From Burkholderia sp. Nafp2/4-1b (lineage in GTDB: Bacteria; Pseudomonadota; Gammaproteobacteria; Burkholderiales; Burkholderiaceae), in contig NZ_ML058616.1 of NCBI RefSeq assembly GCF_003635165.1, positions 1 through 64,000 of the forward strand: a stretch of 64,000 bases of DNA, read 5' to 3'. The notes below the pieces were generated by a model. That model saw nothing but the letters and a program-made list of their open reading frames with translations, had not been told where the DNA came from and made no database searches. Positions 37,782-45,669 of the stretch are shown in pieces (positions within the stretch are counted from its first letter, which is position 1; every line of letters starts with the position of its first letter). The position numbers and the translations under genes were made by a program.

Positions 37782-38010
37782 GGGATGTGTCTCTGTTGGT
37801 CGAATTCGGCCGAGCTGGTGCACACACGGGCCATGGCGTATGTGCGGCACCGCCGGGAACCCGAGTTTAGCGCGCCGCGCGGCGACGGCGACCGCGGCGT
37901 GCGGCGCGCGGCGCGCTGCCGCGCCTGGCGTGAGCCGCGCCCGTGCGATACTCGGGGCATTCCTGACCGCTCACCGCGCGGCCCGCTGCCGGCGGCCGCC
38001 CCACGCTCCA

Positions 38011-38985
38011 ATGACCGCTGCCCACGACTCCGCCGCCACGCCGTTTCCTTGCGCCCGCTTCATCAAGGAAATCGGCCGCGGCCCGCACGGCGCACGCGCG
38101 CTGTCCGCCGACGACACGTTCGAGCTCTATCGCGCCATGCTCGACGCGCGCGTGTCGGACGTCGAACTCGGCGCGATCCTGATCGCGTATCGCGTGAAGG
38201 GCGAAAGCGCCGACGAACTGGCCGCGATGCTCGCCGCCGCGCAAGCATCGTTCGAACCCGTCCACGTGCAGGATGGCGGGTTCCGCCCGGTGTCGATTCC
38301 GAGCTACAACGGCGCGCGCAAGCAGCCGAACCTGGTGCCGCTGCTCGCGCTGCTGCTCGCGCGCGAAGGCGTGCCGGTGCTGGTGCACGGCGTCGAGCGC
38401 GATCCGGGCCGCGTGACGAGCGCGGAAATTTTCTCGGCGCTGTCGATCGCACCGTCGACGTCGCACGACGCGATCGAGGACACGCTCGCCGAGCGCCGCG
38501 TCGCGTTCGCGCCGATCGACGCGCTCGCACCGCGCATCGCGCGCCTGCTGGCGCTGCGCCGCGTGCTCGGCGTGCGCAACTCCACGCACACGCTGGTGAA
38601 GATTCTGCAGCCGTTCGCGCCGGCCGGGCTGCGGCTCGTCAACTACACGCACCCGCCCTATCGCGACAGCCTCGCCGCATTGTTCCGCGACCATCCGGAC
38701 GCCGCGCTCGGCGGCGCGCTGCTCGCGCGCGGCACCGAAGGCGAAGCGGTGGCCGACACGCGGCGCCAGGTGCAGGTCGACTGGCTGCACGACGGCGTGT
38801 GCGACACGCTGATCGAGCCCGAGCGCTCGTCGAGCGACGCGCCGCCGGTCGCGCTGCCCGAGTCGCGCGACGCGGCGACCACGGCCGCGTGGACGGACGC
38901 CGTGCTGCGCGGCGAAATCCCGGTGCCGGACACGCTCGCGCGCCAGGTCGAAACGATCGTGCGGATCGTGCGAATCGCGGCGTGA
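38011..38985 (+). CDS. ybiB: DNA-binding protein YbiB (phosphoribosyltransferase-fold, TrpD2 family)
   Basis: 324 residues, close to E. coli YbiB (320). It has the anthranilate-phosphoribosyltransferase fold: a helical N-terminal domain (RFIKEIGRGPHGARALSADD) and a catalytic-like domain with VPVLVHGVERDPGRVTSAE and GVRNSTHTLVKILQPF. The relatives bind nucleic acid rather than PRPP and some are under SOS control. The ATG at 38011 gives the family start; longer frames to 37780 are unlikely. No LexA box was seen just upstream. Confidence 0.85.
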   Translation: MTAAHDSAATPFPCARFIKEIGRGPHGARALSADDTFELYRAMLDARVSDVELGAILIAYRVKGESADELAAMLAAAQASFEPVHVQDGGFRPVSIPSYNGARKQPNLVPLLALLLAREGVPVLVHGVERDPGRVTSAEIFSALSIAPSTSHDAIEDTLAERRVAFAPIDALAPRIARLLALRRVLGVRNSTHTLVKILQPFAPAGLRLVNYTHPPYRDSLAALFRDHPDAALGGALLARGTEGEAVADTRRQVQVDWLHDGVCDTLIEPERSSSDAPPVALPESRDAATTAAWTDAVLRGEIPVPDTLARQVETIVRIVRIAA

Positions 38986-39034
38986 CCAGCCGCGCGGGCC
39001 GGCCGTCTTTCGCGCCGGCCTTCCGACTGATCAT

Positions 39035-39064
39035 TTGACACGCGCACGCATCCTGGCATAGAGT
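39035..39064 (+). promoter_or_regulatory. leuA leader promoter
   Basis: A perfect -35 TTGACA (39035-39040) with TAGAGT (39059-39064) at 18-base spacing. The start point would be near 39070-39072, that is, at or next to the ATG of the leader peptide. Confidence 0.6.
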
Positions 39065-39071
39065 TGTCGCC

Positions 39072-39146
39072 ATGCGTTCCTTTCCGAACACCCTCCGAAT
39101 TACCTCCGGCCGCCTAGCGCGGTCGCTATCGCTACGACTAGCCTAA
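39072..39146 (+). CDS. leuL: leucine-rich leader peptide of leuA (attenuator control peptide)
   Basis: A 24-residue frame whose second half is RLARSLSLRLA, ending at TAA. Five Leu codons are present; four are CTA, a codon avoided almost everywhere else in this high-GC DNA. This is the mark of an attenuation peptide that senses charged tRNA-Leu. There is no Shine-Dalgarno before the ATG, and the promoter start point falls at the ATG, so the peptide may be translated from a leaderless mRNA. It lies 231 bp before leuA. Confidence 0.75.
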   Translation: MRSFPNTLRITSGRLARSLSLRLA

Positions 39147-39219
39147 GGCTGTCTTAGCGCCGTGTGCTGTCCGCACGGTCCCTCCAGCAGTTCCTCGCAG
39201 CACCCTTCTCGCAGTTTTT
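39143..39219 (+). promoter_or_regulatory. probable leuA attenuator region
   Basis: CTAAG (39143-39147) and CTTAG (39153-39157) form a small hairpin over the leader stop codon. CCGTGTG (39160-39166) can pair with CGCACGG (39172-39178); alternatively GTGCTG (39164-39169) can pair with CAGCAC (39198-39203), and the two pairings exclude each other. A T-run is at 39215-39219. I could not identify a classical strong terminator stem directly before that T-run, so the exact switch needs a fold calculation. Confidence 0.45.
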
Positions 39220-39377
39220 ACAACCCGAAGTCGTCAGCATTCGTCCGTCTATCCGTCGGTCGATTCGCGAAGATCATCCGCATCCGCAGCGCTATCGGGC
39301 GCCGCGGTGCGAGGCAGCGCCAACCGGCGCCCATGCCGCCCGTCTTCGCTCGCGACTTGAGACCCGAGGTCCAGAAG

Positions 39378-41024
39378 ATGAAGCGCAACCCGCAAGACAA
39401 GTACCGTCCGTTCGAACCCGTCCGCATCAATGGGCGCCGCTGGCCGACCCGCACCATCGAGCGTGCGCCGGTCTGGATGAGCACCGACCTGCGCGACGGC
39501 AACCAGTCGCTGATCGAGCCGATGAGCATCGAGCAGAAGCTGGAATTCTTCGACGTGCTGGTCGCGATCGGTTTCAAGGAGATCGAAGTCGGTTTTCCGT
39601 CGGCGTCGCAAACCGACTTCGATTTCGTCCGCAAGCTGATCGACGAGAAGCGGATTCCCGACGACGTGACGATCGAAGTGCTCGTGCAGTCGCGCGAAGA
39701 CCTGATCGCCCGCACCTTCGACGCGCTCGAAGGCGTGCCGCGCGCGATCGTGCACCTGTACAACGCGATCTGCCCGTCGTTCCGGCGCATCGTGTTCGGG
39801 ATGTCGAAGGACGACGTGAAGGCGCTCGCGGTGGACGGCACGCGCATGATCAAGGAACACGCGGCGGCCCGCCCGGACACCCACTGGACCTACCAGTACT
39901 CGCCGGAAACCTTCAGCATGACCGAGCTCACGTTCGCGCGCGAAGTGTGCGACGCGGTCGCGCAGGCGTGGCGTCCAACCCGCGATCACAAGATGATCGT
40001 CAACCTGCCGGCGACCGTCGAAGCCGCGAGCCCGAACGTGTTCGCCGACCAGATCGAATGGATGGACCGCAACCTCGCGTATCGCGACAGCATCGTGTTG
40101 TCCGTGCATCCGCACAACGATCGCGGCACCGCGGTCGCGGCCGCCGAACTCGCGCTGCTCGCGGGCGCCGACCGCATCGAGGGCTGCCTGTTCGGCAACG
40201 GCGAGCGCACCGGCAACGTCGACCTCGTCACGCTCGCGCTGAACCTCTATACGCAGGGCATCGACCCGGGCCTCGATTTCTCCGACATCGATGCGGTGCG
40301 CCGCGTGGTCGAACGCTGCAACCAGATTCCGGTGCATCCGCGCCATCCGTATGCGGGCGACCTCGTGTTCACCGCATTCTCCGGCTCGCACCAGGACGCG
40401 ATCCGCAAGGGTTTCGCGCAGCAGCGCCCCGATGCTGTGTGGGAAGTGCCGTACCTGCCGATCGATCCGGCCGACCTCGGCCGCAGCTATGACGCGGTGA
40501 TCCGCGTGAACAGCCAGTCCGGCAAGGGCGGCGCGACCTTCCTGCTCGAACGCGGGATGGGCTTCACGCCGACGCGCCGCGTGCAGATCGAATTCAGCCA
40601 TGCGGTGCAGACGCTCGCCGACGCATCCGGCGAGGAAGTGACCGGCGACGCGATCTGCGCGCTGTTCGCGCGCGAATTCTTCGAGACCGCCGGCCCGGCC
40701 GCGCGCCACGGCGGCAGCGCACGCTGGCAGAACCGCGACATCGCGGGCGCGCCGCCGGCCGACGCGACGCCCGAAGACGCCGTGCGGCACGTGGCCGCCG
40801 CCTTCGCGGCGGCAGCCGGCGCGACGATCGACGTCGCGTCGTGCGAACACGCACGCACGACGGACGGCCGGATCGCGGTATCGGTCGGGTGCCGGGTCGG
40901 CGATGCGCCGTTGCGGCATGGGGTCGGGGTACACGACGATCCGGCGAGCGCCGCGCTCGATGCGGTCGTCAGCGCGATCAACCGCTCGGCCTGGCATTGC
41001 GCCGACCGCCGCGCGGCGGCCTGA
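39378..41024 (+). CDS. leuA: 2-isopropylmalate synthase (LeuA type 2)
   Basis: 548 residues. Condenses acetyl-CoA and 2-ketoisovalerate, the first committed step to leucine. The catalytic start APVWMSTDLRDGNQSLIEPM, the second motif LSVHPHNDRGTAVAAAELAL and GNGERTGNVDLVTLAL are intact, and a C-terminal regulatory domain (about 440-545) is present. Length and the MKRNPQDKYRPFEP start are those of the longer LeuA2 form. Control by the leader peptide at 39072 is inferred. The next plus-strand gene is rpoH, so leuA is a single-gene unit. Confidence 0.96.
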   Translation: MKRNPQDKYRPFEPVRINGRRWPTRTIERAPVWMSTDLRDGNQSLIEPMSIEQKLEFFDVLVAIGFKEIEVGFPSASQTDFDFVRKLIDEKRIPDDVTIEVLVQSREDLIARTFDALEGVPRAIVHLYNAICPSFRRIVFGMSKDDVKALAVDGTRMIKEHAAARPDTHWTYQYSPETFSMTELTFAREVCDAVAQAWRPTRDHKMIVNLPATVEAASPNVFADQIEWMDRNLAYRDSIVLSVHPHNDRGTAVAAAELALLAGADRIEGCLFGNGERTGNVDLVTLALNLYTQGIDPGLDFSDIDAVRRVVERCNQIPVHPRHPYAGDLVFTAFSGSHQDAIRKGFAQQRPDAVWEVPYLPIDPADLGRSYDAVIRVNSQSGKGGATFLLERGMGFTPTRRVQIEFSHAVQTLADASGEEVTGDAICALFAREFFETAGPAARHGGSARWQNRDIAGAPPADATPEDAVRHVAAAFAAAAGATIDVASCEHARTTDGRIAVSVGCRVGDAPLRHGVGVHDDPASAALDAVVSAINRSAWHCADRRAAA

Positions 41025-41111
41025 CCGGCAGGTTTCGCTTCAGGGTTGGAACGTCAGCGAGCGGTGCGTGACCGCCCGTGCGCCGCGCGATCCGCGCCGC
41101 ACGGGCCAATG

Positions 41112-41136
41112 AAAAGCGGCCCAGAAGGCCGCTTCG
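41112..41136. terminator. terminator between leuA and the SnoaL-like gene
   Basis: AAGCGGCC (41114-41121), loop CAGAA, GGCCGCTT (41127-41134). Read on the minus strand it is followed by TTTTC, so it best serves the gene at 41168. Confidence 0.65.
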
Positions 41137-41167
41137 GTCCGGACATGAAAACGAGCGCCACGCGCGC

Positions 41168-41551
41168 TCATGTCTCGGTCGCGCACCGCGTCGCCTGCCA
41201 CGCAAGCAGGCGCCAGTGGCCCCGCTCGTGGGTGTGGACAGCCGTATAGGCAATCGGAAACACCAGCCCGCCGTTGTTCGTTTCCATCTCGATCAACGCG
41301 CGCCCGGTGACGATGCAGGTCGCGTCGCCGACGGGCAGCAGATCCTGCGACTGGATTTCGATCTGACGATAACGGCGACGGCCGGCGACGATCGCGTCGA
41401 TGAACTGCTGCTTGGTTTCGCGTTTGCCGTTGGTGTGCACGAAGAACACCTGGTCCGACAGTTGCGCTTCAAGCGTCTCGCCGTCACCGTCGACCATCGC
41501 CCGGAACCGATCGCGCTCGAGCGCGCGAATCGCATCGACCACCTTCGTCAT
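41168..41551 (-). CDS. SnoaL/NTF2-like domain protein (DUF4440 type)
   Basis: 127 residues. A small cone-shaped alpha+beta NTF2-like fold is suggested by VVDAIRALERDRFRAMVDGD, VFFVHTNGKRETKQQFIDAI and the closing strand WRLLAWQATR. The start MTKVVDA is backed by GAGGAG just upstream; a start six codons earlier is less likely. Family members are isomerases, hydrolases or ligand-binding proteins, so no function is proposed. It is 45 bp past pagL, same strand. Confidence 0.75.
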   Translation of the reverse strand: MTKVVDAIRALERDRFRAMVDGDGETLEAQLSDQVFFVHTNGKRETKQQFIDAIVAGRRRYRQIEIQSQDLLPVGDATCIVTGRALIEMETNNGGLVFPIAYTAVHTHERGHWRLLAWQATRCATET

Positions 41552-41596
41552 CGCCTGACTCCTCGGCAACGCGCGCGCCGTGCGCGGGCGCGCGGA

Positions 41597-42166
41597 TCAG
41601 AAGTTGTACTGCACGTAGAACTGGTGGAAATTTATACCAGGATTCGGCTCTTTGATACCCGCGTTAGACACATGTTGAAAACGGTAACCAACCTGATACT
41701 GTTGCCGTTCTCCGAACTGGGCGCCGACGCCCACGACGTCCACGAACTGGAAGGATGTCGACAGCGACAGGTTGTTCGAGATCGTCGGATGCGTGAGGAA
41801 CCGGATGCCGGCGCCGGCTTCGACGAACGGGCGAACCTGGCCCGCGCTCTTGATGAAACGGAACATCGGCGTCCCGCCGAATTCGCCGATGTTGGCGTGC
41901 ACGTTGCCACCGGTGTGCCAGTAGCCGACATGGCCTTCCATCACGAATGCGAAGTGCCAGCCGCCGATTTCCCACCAGTTCCAGCCCGGATCCCACACCA
42001 CGCCGAGATCGCCCTTCTTGATCCCGTGGCGATCGGAAAACCCGCCGCCCGCCTGGATTCCCCACCGATCCGCGAAGGCGGCGCCCGATGCGCTCAGCAG
42101 CGCCGCCACGACGACCGAATGCAGCACGAGCCGGCTACCGGACCGGCGGTTCTTCTTATTGTTCAT
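41597..42166 (-). CDS. pagL: lipid A 3-O-deacylase PagL family protein
   Basis: 189 residues with a signal peptide cut near GAAFA-DRW and an outer-membrane beta-barrel that ends in an aromatic residue (FYVQYNF). PagL removes the 3-O acyl chain of lipid A. The active-site block near the C-terminus is HVSNAGIKEPNPGINF, with His165 and Ser167 in the expected spacing. The Glu that completes the triad in the P. aeruginosa enzyme, 14 residues after the His, appears to be Asn179 here. GGAG precedes the MNNKKN start. Confidence 0.88.
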   Translation of the reverse strand: MNNKKNRRSGSRLVLHSVVVAALLSASGAAFADRWGIQAGGGFSDRHGIKKGDLGVVWDPGWNWWEIGGWHFAFVMEGHVGYWHTGGNVHANIGEFGGTPMFRFIKSAGQVRPFVEAGAGIRFLTHPTISNNLSLSTSFQFVDVVGVGAQFGERQQYQVGYRFQHVSNAGIKEPNPGINFHQFYVQYNF

Positions 42167-42339
42167 CTGACACTCCAACTTTGCGGGTTGAATGGAGCCT
42201 TGCCGCAGCGGCCGGCCCGAGCGAACTGAATGGTATGGTAAAGGACTTTTCGAATCGGCATCACGAAGCGAAATGGTTTGCTTCCAAAACTAAAAAAATC
42301 GAAATCGTCTACCGATTACTATCAGAAACAACGGCTTAC

Positions 42340-42367
42340 GGAACTTCCCCGGTCCGCACTGGTCGCA
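42340..42367 (+). promoter_or_regulatory. sigma-E-like promoter 1 of rpoH
   Basis: GGAACTT (42340-42346), 16-base spacer, TCGCA (42363-42367, fits TCNNA). The -35 is the extracytoplasmic-stress consensus. Spacing equals that of the second copy downstream. Confidence 0.5.
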
Positions 42368-42405
42368 AATTAGACTATCGACTCGACTGTTTCGATAGAA
42401 AACCG

Positions 42406-42433
42406 GGAACTTGGATGCCCACGCGCCCTCTAA
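42406..42433 (+). promoter_or_regulatory. sigma-E-like promoter 2 of rpoH
   Basis: GGAACTT (42406-42412), 16-base spacer, TCTAA (42429-42433). This is a near-consensus sigma-E promoter. Its start point would be near 42440, inside the left arm of the CIRCE element. Confidence 0.65.
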
Positions 42434-42437
42434 GGAA

Positions 42438-42464
42438 TTAGCACTCGGATTCCGGGAGTGCTAA
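42438..42464 (+). promoter_or_regulatory. CIRCE operator (HrcA binding site) upstream of rpoH
   Basis: TTAGCACTC (42438-42446), nine-base spacer, GAGTGCTAA (42456-42464): an exact match to the CIRCE consensus on both arms. HrcA repression at this place would block a transcript starting near 42440. It ends 61 bases before the rpoH start codon and, if transcribed, could also fold as a hairpin in the leader. Confidence 0.92.
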
Positions 42465-42525
42465 GATGGCTCCCGGAATCTCATCCGAGACCGGGGGTTT
42501 GTCCCTGATTCCAAAGGAGTTTTTA

Positions 42526-43461
<936 letters not shown>

Positions 43462-43488
43462 AGCAACGACACCGAGCGTTTCACCCGA

Positions 43489-43519
43489 AACCGCTGCCTG
43501 ACCGGCAGCGGTTTTTTTT
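43489..43519 (+). terminator. rho-independent terminator of rpoH
   Basis: AACCGCTGCC (43489-43498), loop TGACC, GGCAGCGGTT (43504-43513), then a run of T to 43519. Confidence 0.92.
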
Positions 43520-43604
43520 CGTCTGCCGTTTCGTCCGGTCGCTTCATTTTTCAAGCGACCCCGATACGCGGCATCGGGTCGATTTCGGCCCCTTCCACAC
43601 AACC

Positions 43605-43618
43605 TTGATCCAACTCAA
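43605..43618 (+). promoter_or_regulatory. FNR/ANR-type box, distal site of the cyd operon
   Basis: TTGAT-CCAA-CTCAA matches TTGAT-N4-ATCAA in nine of ten defined bases. It lies about 185 bases before cydP and is a candidate low-oxygen control site. Confidence 0.55.
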
Positions 43619-43688
43619 GTTTCAGCCCGCAATTCGCGACGGTCTGCCGCAGCGCGGCACTCGGCATTGGAAAGGCGGCGTCTTAAAA

Positions 43689-43717
43689 TTGGCATGTCGG
43701 CTTAAAAGGATTAAAAC
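43689..43717 (+). promoter_or_regulatory. possible sigma-70 promoter of the cyd operon
   Basis: TTGGCA (43689-43694), 17-base spacer, TAAAAC (43712-43717), within an AT-rich stretch (43680-43790) unlike its surroundings. Confidence 0.4.
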
Positions 43718-43789
43718 AGCTTAAGCGCCGTCATAAATCCGACGTAAAGTCGCCCCAAACCCGATGTAAATCGATTCAGGATTATCGCC

Positions 43790-43803
43790 TTGATCTCGAT
43801 CAA
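43790..43803 (+). promoter_or_regulatory. consensus FNR/ANR box overlapping the cydP start codon
   Basis: TTGAT-CTCG-ATCAA is an exact FNR/ANR consensus. Its first three bases are the TTG start codon proposed for cydP. Downstream of a promoter near 43700 it would work as a roadblock repressor site; as an activator at -41.5 it would need a promoter in GC-rich DNA near 43826, which I do not see. Confidence 0.6.
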
Positions 43804-44068
43804 TAAAGAGCCTGCGCCGCCCCCACCGCCGGCGGCCGGCACGATCGGCTGGCGCGCGCGCATCGCCGCGTGGGCCCGCGGGCCGACCCTCGTGCGCGAC
43901 ATCACGCTGGTGGTGATCGTCAAGCTGATCCTCCTGATGTCGCTCAAGTACGCTTTCTTCAATCATCCGCAGGCCGAGCACATGTCGCTGCCGCCTGCCG
44001 TCGTCGCCGAGAAGCTGCTCTCGGTGCCGGCGCCCGCATCTACCGAGAGAGACCATCATGATAAGTAG
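43790..44068 (+). CDS. cydP: cytochrome bd oxidase putative small subunit CydP
   Basis: 92 residues with one membrane helix (DITLVVIVKLILLMSLKYAF, residues 37-56), a proline-rich N-terminus and the motif FFNHPQAEHMSLPPAVVAE after the helix. It has the size and place of CydP, the small protein upstream of cydA in many proteobacteria. The only start giving full length is TTG at 43790, with AGGA eight to nine bases upstream; a shorter product from an internal GTG is possible. It overlaps cydA by 11 bp, so the two are translationally linked. Confidence 0.75.
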   Translation: MISINKEPAPPPPPAAGTIGWRARIAAWARGPTLVRDITLVVIVKLILLMSLKYAFFNHPQAEHMSLPPAVVAEKLLSVPAPASTERDHHDK

Positions 44069-45638
44069 CGAAGTCGTCGACCTGTCGCGTCTGCAGTTCG
44101 GCATCACGGCGCTCTACCACTTCCTGTTCGTGCCGCTGACGCTCGGCATGTCCTGGCTGCTCGTCATCATGGAAGCTGTATACGTGATGACCGGCAAACA
44201 GGTCTACAAGGACATGACGCAGTTCTGGGGCAAGCTGTTCGGGATCAACTTTGCGATGGGCGTGACGACCGGCATCACGCTCGAATTCCAGTTCGGCACG
44301 AATTGGTCGTACTACTCGCACTACGTCGGCGACATCTTCGGCGTGCCGCTCGCGGTCGAAGGCCTGATGGCGTTCTTCCTCGAATCGACGTTCGTCGGGC
44401 TGTTCTTCTTCGGCTGGAACCGGCTGTCGAAGGTCAAGCACCTGATGGTCACGTTCCTCGTCGCGTTGGGCTCGAACCTGTCCGCGCTGTGGATCCTCGT
44501 CGCGAACGGCTGGATGAACAATCCGGTCGGCGCCGAGTTCAACTACCAGACGATGCGCATGGAGCTGACGAGCCTGTTCGACGTGCTGTTCAACCCGGTC
44601 GCGCAGGTGAAGTTCGTGCACACGGTGTCGGCCGGCTACGTGACGGCAGCGATGTTCGTGCTCGGCATCTCGTCGTGGTACCTGCTGAAGAAGCGCGATA
44701 CCGACTTCGCGCTGCGCTCGTTCGCGGTCGCGGCGGGCTTCGGCCTCGCGTCGACGCTCTGCGTGATCGTGCTCGGCGACGAATCGGGCTACACGACCGG
44801 CGAAGTGCAGAAGATGAAGCTCGCCGCGATCGAATCGGAATGGGAAACCCAACCGGCGCCGGCATCGTTCACGCTGATCGGCATCCCGAACCAGAAGGAA
44901 GAGCGCACCGACTACGCGATCAAGATCCCGTACGCGCTCGGCCTCATCGCGACGCGCTCGATCGACGAACCGGTGATCGGCCTGCGCGAGCTCGCGAAGC
45001 ACAGCGAGGAGCATATCCAGAGCGGGATGGTCGCCTACGGCGCGCTGCAGAAGATCAAGCAGGGCGACACGAGCGACGCGACCCGCGCCCAGTTCGACCA
45101 GCACAAGCAGTATCTCGGCTACGGGCTGATGCTCAAGCAGTTCACGCCGAACGTGGTCGATGCGACGCCGGAGCAGATCAAGGCCGCCGCGAAAAAGACG
45201 ATCCCGCCGGTCGCGCCCGTGTTCTTCTCGTTCCGGATCATGGTGTTCCTCGGCTTCCTGTTCCTCGCGACCTTCGTCGCCGCGTTCTGGTTCTGCGCGC
45301 GCCGGCAGCTGCTGCAGGACAACCGCCGCTGGTTCCTGCGTTATGCGGTGTGGGCGATCCCGCTGCCGTGGCTCGCCGCGGAATTCGGCTGGGTCGTCGC
45401 CGAGCTCGGCCGCCAGCCGTGGACGATCGCGGGCATCCTGCCGACGCACCTGTCCGCGTCCAGCCTGACGTCGACGGACCTGTACCTGAGCCTCGCCGGT
45501 TTCATCGCGTTCTACACGGCACTGTTCGTCATCGAGATCAAGCTGATGTTCAAGTACGCGCGCCTCGGCCCGTCGTCGCTGCATACCGGCCGTTATCACC
45601 ACGAACTCGCCACCGCGGGCGAGCGCGCCGCGGTTTGA
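44058..45638 (+). CDS. cydA: cytochrome bd ubiquinol oxidase subunit I
   Basis: 526 residues, of the E. coli CydA type with the long quinol-binding Q-loop. Reduces oxygen with quinol at high affinity at the cytoplasmic membrane. Haem-ligand regions are visible: LYHFLFVPLTLGMSW (His of haem b595), QVKFVHTVSAGYVT (His186-type ligand), and the GRQPW motif in the C-terminal half; the Q-loop part reads ESEWETQPAPASFTL. It overlaps cydP and is followed by cydB after 31 bp. Confidence 0.97.
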   Translation: MISSEVVDLSRLQFGITALYHFLFVPLTLGMSWLLVIMEAVYVMTGKQVYKDMTQFWGKLFGINFAMGVTTGITLEFQFGTNWSYYSHYVGDIFGVPLAVEGLMAFFLESTFVGLFFFGWNRLSKVKHLMVTFLVALGSNLSALWILVANGWMNNPVGAEFNYQTMRMELTSLFDVLFNPVAQVKFVHTVSAGYVTAAMFVLGISSWYLLKKRDTDFALRSFAVAAGFGLASTLCVIVLGDESGYTTGEVQKMKLAAIESEWETQPAPASFTLIGIPNQKEERTDYAIKIPYALGLIATRSIDEPVIGLRELAKHSEEHIQSGMVAYGALQKIKQGDTSDATRAQFDQHKQYLGYGLMLKQFTPNVVDATPEQIKAAAKKTIPPVAPVFFSFRIMVFLGFLFLATFVAAFWFCARRQLLQDNRRWFLRYAVWAIPLPWLAAEFGWVVAELGRQPWTIAGILPTHLSASSLTSTDLYLSLAGFIAFYTALFVIEIKLMFKYARLGPSSLHTGRYHHELATAGERAAV

Positions 45639-45669
45639 GCACGCCCCCGCAACGGAACAAGGAATCGCT

